Origin: Rhizobium sp. L51/94
GTDB lineage: Bacteria; Pseudomonadota; Alphaproteobacteria; Rhizobiales; Rhizobiaceae
DNA: 64,000 bases
Direction of reading: 5' to 3'
Assembly: GCF_019355555.1 (NCBI RefSeq)
Contig: NZ_CP072141.1
Coordinates: 2,288,001 to 2,352,000, forward strand
The translations under genes and the position numbers were made by a program. This document shows positions 1-7,440 of the stretch, piece after piece; position 1 is the stretch's first letter, and the number at the start of each line of letters is the position of its first letter. The notes beneath the pieces are model-generated. The model was not told the origin of the DNA and did not search any database. It was given only the letters and a program-made list of their open reading frames with translations.

Positions 1-243
1 TACGTCGTCTATAACGGCTATGCCGAGGCCTCGGCTATCCCGCCGGGCTGGCACGGCTGGATGCACCATCGCACAGACGTTCCGCCGTCGGAGGAGACCT
101 ACGTCCCCAAGGAATGGCAGAAGGCTCACAAGCAGAACCTGACGGGCACGCCGCAGGCCTATCGTCCGCCGGGCTCGCTTGCCGTTGCCGGCGAGCGCCC
201 GCGCGTCACCGGCGACTACGACGCATGGACGCCCGGCAACTGA
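1..243 (+). CDS. NADH:ubiquinone oxidoreductase NDUFA12-family protein, 3' end
   Basis: The window opens inside this gene, so only the last 80 codons are seen. The visible part has the family pattern: an aromatic and proline-rich stretch (YNGYAEAS, then PPGWHGWMHH), a TDVPPSEE segment and a C-terminal part rich in P, G and R ending YDAWTPGN. The NDUFA12/B17.2 family is an accessory subunit of complex I; in alphaproteobacteria it is encoded away from the nuo operon and is thought to help assembly at the membrane arm junction. It is followed 108 bp downstream by a DUF2155 gene on the same strand, a common pairing in rhizobia as I recall it. The start is outside the window. Confidence 0.85.
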   Translation, partial: YVVYNGYAEASAIPPGWHGWMHHRTDVPPSEETYVPKEWQKAHKQNLTGTPQAYRPPGSLAVAGERPRVTGDYDAWTPGN

Positions 244-351
244 TCGGATCGTTCAACCCGCGCTTTGGCCACATTTGGCGTTTACGCGCTGTAAACCGGC
301 TGCTCGTCGCATGAGCTCTGCCGACCGATACCACGCTGGAGACTGGCGGAT

Positions 352-789
352 ATGACGTTTTTCACGCGAGGCGCTTCTTTGCGTGCGGCGACCGCAGCGA
401 TGTTTGCCCTTGGCGCCATTGCAGTATCCGCCCCGGCCGAAGCCGCCCGTATCTCCAATCCTGTCGCAGTGTTTTCAGGCCTCGACAAGATCACCGGCCG
501 TATCACCACATTTGACGTATACTTGAACGAAACCGTCCAATTCGGTGCCCTTCAGGTGACGCCAAAAGCCTGCTATTCGCGCGACGATGCCGAGCAGCAA
601 AAGGTCGACGGATTCGTCGAGGTCGACGAAATCACGCTCGACCGCCGCATCCGCCGCATCTTCACCGGCTGGATGTTCGCAGACAGCCCCGGCCTCAACG
701 CCGTCGAGCACCCGATCTACGACGTCTGGCTGAAAGAGTGTAAACAAAAGTCCGACGTCCCACCACCGGATGCGGCGAAGACGAATTAG
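352..789 (+). CDS. DUF2155 domain-containing exported protein
   Basis: A 145-residue protein. The first 31 residues look like a Sec signal peptide: basic start, hydrophobic core AAMFALGAIAVSA, cleavage after PAEA. The mature part matches the DUF2155 pattern as I recall it: AVFSGLDKITGRITTFDVYLN, then FGALQVTPKACY, then RRIFTGWMFADSPGLNAVEHP and a conserved C-terminal DVWLKECK. The two cysteines, in KACY and KECK, could form a disulfide in the periplasm. The family's function is unknown; I offer none. The ATG lies just after a short AT-poor leader with no striking ribosome site. The gene probably shares transcription with the NDUFA12 gene upstream, but a 108-bp gap leaves room for its own promoter. 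Confidence 0.85.
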   Translation: MTFFTRGASLRAATAAMFALGAIAVSAPAEAARISNPVAVFSGLDKITGRITTFDVYLNETVQFGALQVTPKACYSRDDAEQQKVDGFVEVDEITLDRRIRRIFTGWMFADSPGLNAVEHPIYDVWLKECKQKSDVPPPDAAKTN

Positions 790-883
790 GGTGGTGTTGA
801 TGGGTCAATGGATACGTCACCACTGGATCCAGTACCCAATGAGCAAGAACGCGGTTTACTCATCTTACTTGGTCGCCGCCCCG

Positions 884-1028
884 CCTCCCTCATTCCTGTG
901 CTCGTCACAGGAATCCAGGCACGTCGCGTCTGCGACGTAGTATGACTTTCACAGATAGAAAAGATGTAGGACACGCCCAAGGACTTGGGCTTACTGGATC
1001 CCTGTGACGAGCACAGGGAAGAGGGAGG
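884..1028. repeat. Palindromic intergenic repeat (rhizobial mosaic type)
   Basis: Two 35-bp arms, 884-918 and 994-1028, are near-perfect inverted copies of one another (only a few mismatches). Each arm itself contains a small palindrome of the form CCTGTG-CTCGT-CACAGG. The loop between them holds another small palindrome, GCCCAAGGACTTGGGC (975-990). The element fills most of the 321-bp space between the convergent DUF2155 and aat genes. RNA from either strand would fold into a long hairpin, so it could serve as a bidirectional transcript end, although no T-run is present. The arrangement resembles RIME-type rhizobial intergenic repeats; that assignment is from memory. Confidence 0.7.
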
Positions 1029-1110
1029 GTGGGATTGCGCTCTCCGGCCTTGCGATTGCCTTTGCCTTCCCGATTCTTCGCTAACTTGGGCAGCAAATTC
1101 TGCTCACGCC

Positions 1111-1725
1111 TCAGAATTCCAGATTGCGGCTTTCCATCGCCGCCTTCAACAGCACCGCATACTCGTCCTTCGGCACATCGATGGCGCCGAAGCTCTTGAG
1201 ATGCTCGGTCGTGAACTGGGTGTCCAGCAGCGTAAACCCCTTGGCCCGCAGGCGCTCCACGAGATGCACCAGGCAGATCTTCGAGGCATCCGTTCTGCGC
1301 GAAAACATGCTTTCGCCAAAAAACGCTGAGCCGAGCGAGACGCCGTACAGGCCGCCGACGAGCTGGTTGCCGTCCCAGGCTTCGACCGAATGGGTGTGGC
1401 CGACGCGGTGGAGGGCGGAGTAGAGGTTGCGGATTGTGGAATTGATCCAGGTGGATGGCCGGCCGGTCGTGGCCTCGCCGCAGGCTGATATGACGGCGTC
1501 GAAATCGTAATCGAAGCGGATGTCGAAGGGGGATTTGCGGACGGTCTTGGCGAGACTTTTGGAGACGTGGAACCCATCGAGCGGCAGGATACCACGCATC
1601 TCAGGCTCGACCCAGAAAATCTCCGGATCGTCTGCCGATTCGGCCATCGGAAAAAGGCCGATGGAATAGGCCCGCAGAAGGATCTCGGGGGTAAGCCCTT
1701 GCGATCTTCTGCGGGAGCCTGCCAT
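1111..1725 (-). CDS. aat: Leucyl/phenylalanyl-tRNA--protein transferase
   Basis: A 204-residue protein that moves Leu or Phe from aminoacyl-tRNA to the N-terminal Arg or Lys of proteins, creating an N-degron read by ClpS/ClpAP. Visible family landmarks are [14 protein letters not shown] near the start, [17 protein letters not shown], the GRPSTWI segment, the [21 protein letters not shown] core (about residues 108-130) and [16 protein letters not shown] near the end. The length is normal for alphaproteobacterial Aat, which are shorter than the E. coli enzyme. The ATG lies 3 bp beyond the accC stop codon, so it is the last gene of an accB-accC-aat operon and is probably translationally coupled to accC. 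Confidence 0.95.
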   Translation of the reverse strand: MAGSRRRSQGLTPEILLRAYSIGLFPMAESADDPEIFWVEPEMRGILPLDGFHVSKSLAKTVRKSPFDIRFDYDFDAVISACGEATTGRPSTWINSTIRNLYSALHRVGHTHSVEAWDGNQLVGGLYGVSLGSAFFGESMFSRRTDASKICLVHLVERLRAKGFTLLDTQFTTEHLKSFGAIDVPKDEYAVLLKAAMESRNLEF

Positions 1726-1728
1726 TGC

Positions 1729-3075
1729 TTACTCTACCGGCTTTTCGAGGTAGTGCTCCAGCCAGTGGATATCGTAATCGCCATTGGCGATATCCTGGTT
1801 GGAGACCAGATCCTGGAACAGCGGCAGGGTGGTTTTGATGCCGTCGACGACGAATTCGTCGAGTGCACGACGAAGCCGCATCATGCATTCGACACGGGTG
1901 CGGCCGTGAACGATCAGCTTGCCGATCAGGCTGTCGTAGTAGGGCGGGATCTTGTAGCCCTGATACACCCCGGAATCGATGCGCACGCCAAGACCGCCGG
2001 GCGCATGGAAATGCGTGATCGTGCCGGGCGAGGGCACGAAGGTGCGCGCGTCCTCGGCGTTGATCCGGCATTCGATGGCGTGGCCCTGGAAATGTACCTC
2101 GTCCTGCGTCACCGAAAGACCGCCACCGGAGGCAACGCGGATCTGCTCGTGCACGAGATCGATGCCGGTGATGGCTTCCGTGACGGGATGCTCGACCTGC
2201 AGGCGGGTGTTCATTTCGATGAAATAGAACTCGCCGTTTTCATAGAGAAACTCGATGGTGCCGGCGCCGCGATATTTCAGCTTCTTCATGGCATCGGCGC
2301 AGATCTGGCCGATCTTCATCCGCTGCTCGACATTGAGCGCCGGCGAATTGGCTTCTTCCCAGACCTTCTGATGGCGCCGCTGCAGCGAGCAGTCGCGCTC
2401 ACCGAGATGGATGGCGTTGCCTTCGCCGTCGCCGAACACCTGAACTTCGATATGGCGCGGCGTCGTCAGGTATTTTTCCATGTAGACGGCGTCGTTGCCA
2501 AAGGCAGCAAGCGATTCCGAGCGCGCCGTCGACCAGGCCTCGAGCACATCATCCGGCGAGTGTGCCAGCTTCATGCCGCGTCCGCCACCGCCGGCCGTTG
2601 CCTTGATCAGCACGGGGTAGCCGATTTCGGCAGCCGTCTTGATGGCGTCGGCTTCTGTCTTGACCTCGCCGTCGGAGCCGGGAACGACCGGAATGCCGAG
2701 TTCGACAGCCGTCAGCTTGGCGGTGATCTTGTCGCCCATCAGCCGGATATGTTCGGCCGTCGGCCCGATGAAGGTGATGCCGTGGGCCTCGAGTATATCG
2801 GCGAACTTGGCGTTCTCTGACAAGAAGCCGTAGCCGGGATGCACGGCATCTGCGCCGGTGATCTCGCAGGCAGCAACGATCTGGTGGATGTTGAGATAGC
2901 TATCGCGGGCCTGCGGGGGGCCGATGCAGACGCTCTCGTCGGCAAGCCGCACATGCATCGCATCGGCATCGGCCGTCGAGTGAACGGCAACGCACGGAAT
3001 GCCGAGCTCCTTGCAGGCGCGCAGCACGCGAAGGGCGATCTCGCCGCGATTGGCTATGAGGATCTTGGAAATCAT
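1729..3075 (-). CDS. accC: Acetyl-CoA carboxylase, biotin carboxylase subunit
   Basis: A 448-residue ATP-grasp enzyme that carboxylates the biotin on AccB, the first half-reaction of malonyl-CoA synthesis. Visible are the N-terminal [14 protein letters not shown] fold, the glycine-rich ATP loop [12 protein letters not shown], the [17 protein letters not shown] strand, the metal and active-site region [16 protein letters not shown] and the C-terminal [14 protein letters not shown]. An upstream in-frame ATG at 3117 would add 14 serine-rich residues and run into accB; I chose the ATG at 3075 because homologues begin [10 protein letters not shown]. It follows the accB stop by 13 bp and is 3 bp from aat, so the three genes form one operon. 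Confidence 0.97.
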   Translation of the reverse strand: MISKILIANRGEIALRVLRACKELGIPCVAVHSTADADAMHVRLADESVCIGPPQARDSYLNIHQIVAACEITGADAVHPGYGFLSENAKFADILEAHGITFIGPTAEHIRLMGDKITAKLTAVELGIPVVPGSDGEVKTEADAIKTAAEIGYPVLIKATAGGGGRGMKLAHSPDDVLEAWSTARSESLAAFGNDAVYMEKYLTTPRHIEVQVFGDGEGNAIHLGERDCSLQRRHQKVWEEANSPALNVEQRMKIGQICADAMKKLKYRGAGTIEFLYENGEFYFIEMNTRLQVEHPVTEAITGIDLVHEQIRVASGGGLSVTQDEVHFQGHAIECRINAEDARTFVPSPGTITHFHAPGGLGVRIDSGVYQGYKIPPYYDSLIGKLIVHGRTRVECMMRLRRALDEFVVDGIKTTLPLFQDLVSNQDIANGDYDIHWLEHYLEKPVE

Positions 3076-3088
3076 GGGCATGGGCCTA

Positions 3089-3556
3089 CTACTCGATGAT
3101 GACGAGAGCTTCGCCATATTCGACCGGCCGCCCGTCTTCGATGAGGATTTCTGTCACCTTGCCGGACTTCGGCGCAGGGATCTGGTTCATCGTCTTCATG
3201 GCTTCGATGATCAGCAGCGTCTGGCCTTCCTTGACCATGGCGCCGACTTCGATGAAGGCGCGGGCGCCGGGAGCGGACGCCATGTAGACCGTACCGACCA
3301 TCGGCGCCAGAACGACGTTGTCGGGGTTGCGCGCAGGGGCTGCCGGAGCGGTGGCAACGGCTGCGGCAGGTGCTGCCATCTGCTGCTGCGGCGCTGTCAT
3401 CATCGGTGCCTGGACATACTGCGTCGTGCCGGCGCGGGAAACGCGGATGCGCAGATCGTCCTGTTCGACCTCGATCTCGGTCAGATCGGTCTCGTTGAGG
3501 ATGTTTGCGAGATTGCGGATCAGTGCCTCGTCGATACCCGGTTTGTTGTCAGCCAT
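3089..3556 (-). CDS. accB: Acetyl-CoA carboxylase, biotin carboxyl carrier protein
   Basis: A 155-residue carrier that shuttles carboxybiotin between AccC and the carboxyltransferase AccAD. The N-terminal 40 residues are acidic and helical; a Pro/Ala-rich linker with [11 protein letters not shown] occupies about residues 50-78; the biotinyl domain runs from about residue 80 to the end. The biotinylation motif EAMKTMN places the modified lysine at residue 121, and it is intact. The ATG is preceded by an AGGG ribosome site. In this genome group aroQ normally precedes accB directly; here only a fragment of aroQ remains upstream, so the accB promoter context may be changed. Confidence 0.97.
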   Translation of the reverse strand: MADNKPGIDEALIRNLANILNETDLTEIEVEQDDLRIRVSRAGTTQYVQAPMMTAPQQQMAAPAAAVATAPAAPARNPDNVVLAPMVGTVYMASAPGARAFIEVGAMVKEGQTLLIIEAMKTMNQIPAPKSGKVTEILIEDGRPVEYGEALVIIE

Positions 3557-3624
3557 GGAATTTGCCCTGTGTCATTCTTGTTATTGCGTCAATTTGGTTT
3601 GGCGCGATGCGCCTCTGTCGTCTG

Positions 3625-3768
3625 CTAGGCGGGCCGCCGCCGCGCACCGCTTCCTTCGTGAGCCGCTTCCCGTAGCATCGGGATCCCGCTGTCGCCAGCG
3701 TCTGGCTCAGGCACGACTGACGCTGGGAGCGCCGGGCCGTTGAGGAGAAGAATGGTGTGCGTCATCAT
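3625..3768 (-). pseudogene. aroQ: aroQ (type II 3-dehydroquinate dehydratase) remnant
   Basis: Reading down the minus strand from the ATG pair at 3768/3765, the frame begins MTHTILLLNGP, which is how type II dehydroquinases begin (the family motif is LNGPNLNLLG..REP..YG). After LNGP the match breaks: the next residues are ALPASVVPEPDAG, and the frame stops after 47 codons. Only 212 bp separate this start from accB, whereas a full aroQ needs roughly 440 bp, so most of the gene is gone. Its place between dsbA and accB is where rhizobial aroQ is expected, as I recall. A short unrelated leader ORF that resembles AroQ by chance is the alternative. Nothing else was recognised between 3557 and 3930. 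Confidence 0.5.
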
Positions 3769-3930
3769 CGGTTCCGTCAAAGTCCAGGGCAACCTATAGA
3801 CTCCCGCGCCTCCGGAGGAAAGCCCCCAAGGCACGGGACGCACGCGCTGCTGCGGCAGCCAGCCCTTGTCCACATCTAACAGGGGGCGATTGCGGCAATA
3901 TGATGGGGGATGGGTACGTAGACCAGCCGA

Positions 3931-4698
3931 TCAGCAGCTGGTCTTGCCGCAGGCCCGCACGCTGGCGACCTTTTCCTTCAGTGCATCGAGGCCGATGGCG
4001 CCGGAGACAGCCTCGTTGCCGATGACATAGGCCGGCGTACCGGTAACGCCGAGGTCCGTCGCCAGCTGGTATGTGGCCTTGACGCTGTCGGTGTTCGGGT
4101 TGGCGGCCATCTCCTTGCGCAGCGCATCTTCCTTGACGCCCAGCGTGCCGGCGACCTCGATGGCGCTGTCCTCGGTGGCGCGACCCTCGCTGGAGAGCAG
4201 CGTATGGCTGAATTCGGCATATTTTGCCGGTGCCAGACGGCGGAAAGCATCGGAAACGCGCGAGGCTGCCACCGAATCCGGCCCGAGAATCGGGAATTCC
4301 TTGAGGACATAGCGAATGTTCTTGTCGGCCTTTAGCAGCGCGTCGGTGTCGGCAAGCGCGTGGCGGCAGTAGCCGCAATTATAGTCGAAGAACTCGACGA
4401 TGGTGACATCGCCCTTGTCATTGCCGATGTTGACATCGGACTTGCTGTTGAAGATTTCGTCCTTGTTATCGGAAATCGCCTTGTTCGACTGGCTGAGGCG
4501 CTGCTCTTCCTGCTTCTTTTCGAGCGCCGCCTGCACATCCAGCATGACTTCCGGATGGCTGACGAGGTATTCCTTGATGAAGTCGCCCATCTCCTTCTTC
4601 TGCGCCTCGTCCATCGCCAGCGCCGGCTGGGAGAAGGCAAGCGACGAGAACAGGGCAACCGCCGAAAGGCTCATCAGGGTTTTCGAAAGCAGGGCCAT
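3931..4698 (-). CDS. DsbA-family thiol:disulfide oxidoreductase
   Basis: A 255-residue periplasmic thioredoxin-fold protein. The signal peptide is MALLSKTLMSLSAVALFSSL to about residue 28. It is followed by an N-terminal helical scaffold segment (KEYLVSHPEVMLDVQ), then the thioredoxin domain with VEFFDYNCGYC: redox cysteines 108 and 111 in a CGYC motif. The cis-proline loop is GVTGTPAYVIGN. This layout matches the COG1651 (BdbD/ScsC-like) branch rather than classical E. coli DsbA. The ATG at 4698 has GAGGA 8 bp upstream; a longer frame reaching 4854 lacks a ribosome site and has no signal peptide. A CxxxxC pair at the C-terminus (RACGKTSC) is unusual enough to note. Confidence 0.9.
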   Translation of the reverse strand: MALLSKTLMSLSAVALFSSLAFSQPALAMDEAQKKEMGDFIKEYLVSHPEVMLDVQAALEKKQEEQRLSQSNKAISDNKDEIFNSKSDVNIGNDKGDVTIVEFFDYNCGYCRHALADTDALLKADKNIRYVLKEFPILGPDSVAASRVSDAFRRLAPAKYAEFSHTLLSSEGRATEDSAIEVAGTLGVKEDALRKEMAANPNTDSVKATYQLATDLGVTGTPAYVIGNEAVSGAIGLDALKEKVASVRACGKTSC

Positions 4699-4898
4699 AA
4701 AATCCTCGTCATCTGGTAACTGGGCAGGGTGTTCGGGTTCAGCTATCACCGCGTGGTTAACATCTGCTGACACAAAGCGGCAAGGTAAGATGCTGCGGTA
4801 AAAGGTCAAACAGCTAATTTCATCAGTGCCGCACAATCGCGCCATTGTGAACACGCAAGCTTTGCGGCAATTGTCTGGCCACGCAAACAGTCGAGAAG

Positions 4899-6065
4899 GT
4901 GCCGAATTTGTTTTCCCTATCCAAGCGCAGCGACGTCGAGCCGTTTCACGCCATGGACGTCCTGGCCGAGGCGACGCGGCGTCGTCAGGCCGGCCATCCC
5001 GTCATTTCCATGGCCGTCGGCCAGCCATCGCACCCGACGCCGAAGGCAGCGCTGGAGGCCGCCCGCAGCGCGCTGGAGCACGGCCGCATCGGCTATACCG
5101 ACGCGCTCGGCATGGCTGCCCTGAAGCAGGCGATATCCGGCCACTACAAGTCCCACCACGACCTTTCCATCGACCCCGCGCGCATCGCCATCACCACAGG
5201 TTCGTCGGCCGGCTTCAATCTGGCCTTCCTCGCTCTGTTCGATCCCGGCGATTACGTCGCCATCGCACGGCCCGGCTATCCCGCCTATCGCAACATCCTG
5301 TCTGCCCTCGGCCTTCAGGTCATCGAGGTACCGGTCAGCGCCGAGACAGCGTTTACGCTGACGCCCGAGAGCCTCAAGGCGGCACAGGTCGAAAGCGGCA
5401 AGCGGCTGAAGGGCGTGCTGCTTGCCAGCCCCGCCAACCCGACAGGAACCGTCACCAGCCGGGAAGGGCTGGAGGCGCTGGCCGCTTACTGTGCTGACAA
5501 CGCCATCGCCTTCATTTCTGATGAGATCTACCACGGTCTGACATTCGTCGGAGAAGAGACCAGCGCACTCGAAATCACCAATGACGCCATCGTCATCAAC
5601 TCGTTCTCGAAATATTACTGCATGACCGGCTGGCGGGTTGGCTGGATGGTGCTGCCGGAGCGCCTGGTGCGGCCGATCGAGCGTGTCGCCCAAAGCCTCT
5701 ACATCTCGGCGCCGGAACTGTCGCAGATCGCAGCCACCGCAGCACTGGGTGCGGGCGCCGAACTAGACGTCTACAAGGCGAGCTACGCCCGAAACCGCGA
5801 CCTGCTCGCCAGCCGCCTGCCAGAGATCGGCTTTTCCATAGCCTCGCCCATGGACGGCGCCTTCTACGCCTATGTTGACGTCAGCCGCTTCACCAACGAC
5901 AGCATGGGCTTTGCGCGCAAGATGCTCGCCGAGATCAACGTCGCCGCCACCCCCGGCCTGGATTTCGATCCGCTGGAAGGTTTTCGGGCGCTGCGGTTTT
6001 CCTATGCGGGCTCGAACAGAGAGATCGAGGAAGCCGTCGAACGGCTCGCAGATTGGTTGAAATAG
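4899..6065 (+). CDS. Class I/II pyridoxal-phosphate aminotransferase
   Basis: A 388-residue fold-type I aminotransferase. Landmarks are the substrate loop MAVGQPSHPTP, the PLP-phosphate loop TTGSSAGFNLAF, SPANPTG at about 177-183, SDEIYHGL at 207-214, and the PLP-binding lysine 238 in NSFSKYYCMTGWRVGW. Near the C-terminus, RFSYAGS supplies the arginine that binds the substrate carboxylate. The substrate cannot be read from the sequence; aspartate, aromatic or branched amino acids are all possible. The start is uncertain: GTG at 4899 gives the family-like N-terminus, while TTG at 4908 has a better placed GAGAAGG. The gene is divergent from dsbA with about 200 bp between them. Confidence 0.88.
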   Translation: MPNLFSLSKRSDVEPFHAMDVLAEATRRRQAGHPVISMAVGQPSHPTPKAALEAARSALEHGRIGYTDALGMAALKQAISGHYKSHHDLSIDPARIAITTGSSAGFNLAFLALFDPGDYVAIARPGYPAYRNILSALGLQVIEVPVSAETAFTLTPESLKAAQVESGKRLKGVLLASPANPTGTVTSREGLEALAAYCADNAIAFISDEIYHGLTFVGEETSALEITNDAIVINSFSKYYCMTGWRVGWMVLPERLVRPIERVAQSLYISAPELSQIAATAALGAGAELDVYKASYARNRDLLASRLPEIGFSIASPMDGAFYAYVDVSRFTNDSMGFARKMLAEINVAATPGLDFDPLEGFRALRFSYAGSNREIEEAVERLADWLK

Positions 6066-6158
6066 GATTATTTTTCAGAGGCTTGGCAGCATCCGCGGAA
6101 TCTATCAGGCAAGCGGTTGATTCGAAGTATGAGGCAAGAACCATGTCAGCCCCGGCGT

Positions 6159-6285
6159 GATCTCCCCCTTGTGGGGGAGATGTCGGCTCGGCCGACAGAG
6201 GGGGCTGGATACCAACACCCCCAGATTTGTCGCGCCACCCCCCTCTGTCACCTCCGGTGACATCTCCCCCACAAGGGGGGAGATC
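6159..6285. repeat. Inverted intergenic repeat
   Basis: The left arm starting at 6159 reads GATCTCCCCCTTGTGGGGGA followed by a GTCGGC-TC-GGCCGAC palindrome and AGAGGGGG. The right arm, ending at 6285, is its inverted counterpart (CCCCCTCTGTCACC ... CCCCCACAAGGGGGGAGATC). The outer 20 bases pair almost perfectly; the interior is diverged. It lies in the 467-bp gap between the aminotransferase and the damaged phosphotransferase gene. This is a common type of rhizobial palindromic element; it may end transcription of the aminotransferase gene. The rest of the gap, 6286-6520, shows nothing recognisable apart from the AAGGAG ribosome site of the next gene. Confidence 0.75.
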
Positions 6286-6532
6286 AGACTGCAGCGCTAA
6301 AAATCGATACCGTGTCTTTGCCATCGGCGTTTGCTCGAGCGATGCAAGCCATCGTGACAAAGCAAAAACAAGCGACCGGGGTCGTCCAGGGCAACCCATG
6401 GGTCTAAGCTTCCGAATACTTATGTGGCAACTCGCGATGTAGCTTTCAAATTTCCTCGAGAAGTTTGTCGGGCGTGCGTTACTTGTGTGTGAGCAACTGT
6501 CAGCACGAACAGTCACGGTAAAGGAGTGAAAG

Positions 6533-7305
6533 TTGGAGGCTTTACATGGTGGGAGAGCCGGGAAGATCTGGCGGGAGGGAAAGACGGTCCGCCGGCCGGC
6601 TGGATCATGGACCCCGACTGTTCATAGGTTTTTGCGGCATCTGCAATCCAAAGGCTTCATGAGCGCACCAACGCCCTTAGCAATCGATGGGACGTATGAG
6701 GTGGTGAGTTACGTGGACGGGCGCGTATGTGAGCATCTTGGTGATCAGGATGTCGGTTCAGAGCAGATGTTGGCTTCGGCAGGGAAGCTTCTCCGGTACT
6801 TCCATCGCGCATCAGAGGGTTTCTTGAAACGGATCGCGCGGTGCAGACGTGGTTTCTGCAGGCGCAAGAGCCGGAGGAGATCGTGTGTCACGGTGACTTC
6901 GCGCCCTACAACGTGACTGCCATCGACGGAATTGCGACAGGAATCATAGATTTTGATACTGCACATCCGGGACCCGCTCTATGGGACTTGGCGTATGCAG
7001 TTTACCGATGGGCGCCACTGTCCGATCCATCCAATCACGGCGTGGTATTTGAACTCGAAGAACAGTTTCAGCGAGCGACAATTTTCTGCGATGCTTATGG
7101 TGCGACACATGAAGAGAGAGTTCAGCTTCCGGAAGTCATATGCAGACGCCTGACGGCGCTGGTAAACTTCATTCGCGCAAGCGCTGAGGCTGGCGACGAG
7201 ATATTTGTGCAGAACGTTGAAGCTGGACATACAGATGTATATCTGCGGGATATTGTTCACATCCAGAGGCAGGCGGATCCATTGATCTCAGCCTTGACCC
7301 GTTAA
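6533..7305 (+). pseudogene. Phosphotransferase (APH-like) with a frameshift
   Basis: Two abutting frames make one protein of the aminoglycoside/choline phosphotransferase superfamily. The first (TTG at 6533, with AGGAG 6 bp upstream) encodes the ATP-binding lobe: GKIWREGKTVRRP, then FLRHLQSKGF, then YEVVSYVDGRVCEHL. The second carries the catalytic lobe: VCHGDFAPYNV (the HGDxxxxN motif) and GIIDFDTAHPGPALWDLAYA (metal-binding DFD). The frames cross near 6817-6825: adding one T to the TTT run would read ASEGFLETDRAVQTW without a break, so a single-base loss is the simplest explanation. Either the gene is dead or this is a sequencing error. The natural substrate is unknown; chromosomal members like this are not necessarily resistance enzymes. 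Confidence 0.8.
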
Positions 7306-7382
7306 GCGCGCTGGCCAGTTAGCAGAAGTAGAAATAGTCCGTCTGCCGCTACTTCGGTCCAAATCCCAACCAAACACACCAT

Positions 7383-7418
7383 AAAAAAATCCGGCTGCAT
7401 CGCTGCAGCCGGATTTTA
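7383..7418. terminator. Bidirectional rho-independent terminator
   Basis: An 11-bp perfect stem, ATCCGGCTGCA / TGCAGCCGGAT with loop TCGC, is flanked by an A-run on the left and TTTATT on the right. It can therefore end transcripts from both the convergent phosphotransferase pseudogene and rne. It lies 23 bp past the rne stop codon. Confidence 0.85.
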
Positions 7419-7440
7419 TTCATTGGCCTCCGAAAATCTT

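Noticed and set aside
1567..2820. 417-codon plus-strand frame over accC and aat
   Set aside because: Antisense to two certain genes; no ribosome site and no recognisable domain.
4799..4898. Start of dsbA at 4854
   Set aside because: The longer frame has no ribosome site and would place the signal peptide 52 residues from the N-terminus.
6533..7305. Calling the phosphotransferase an antibiotic-resistance gene
   Set aside because: The superfamily is broad, the gene is frameshifted, and no mobile element is nearby.
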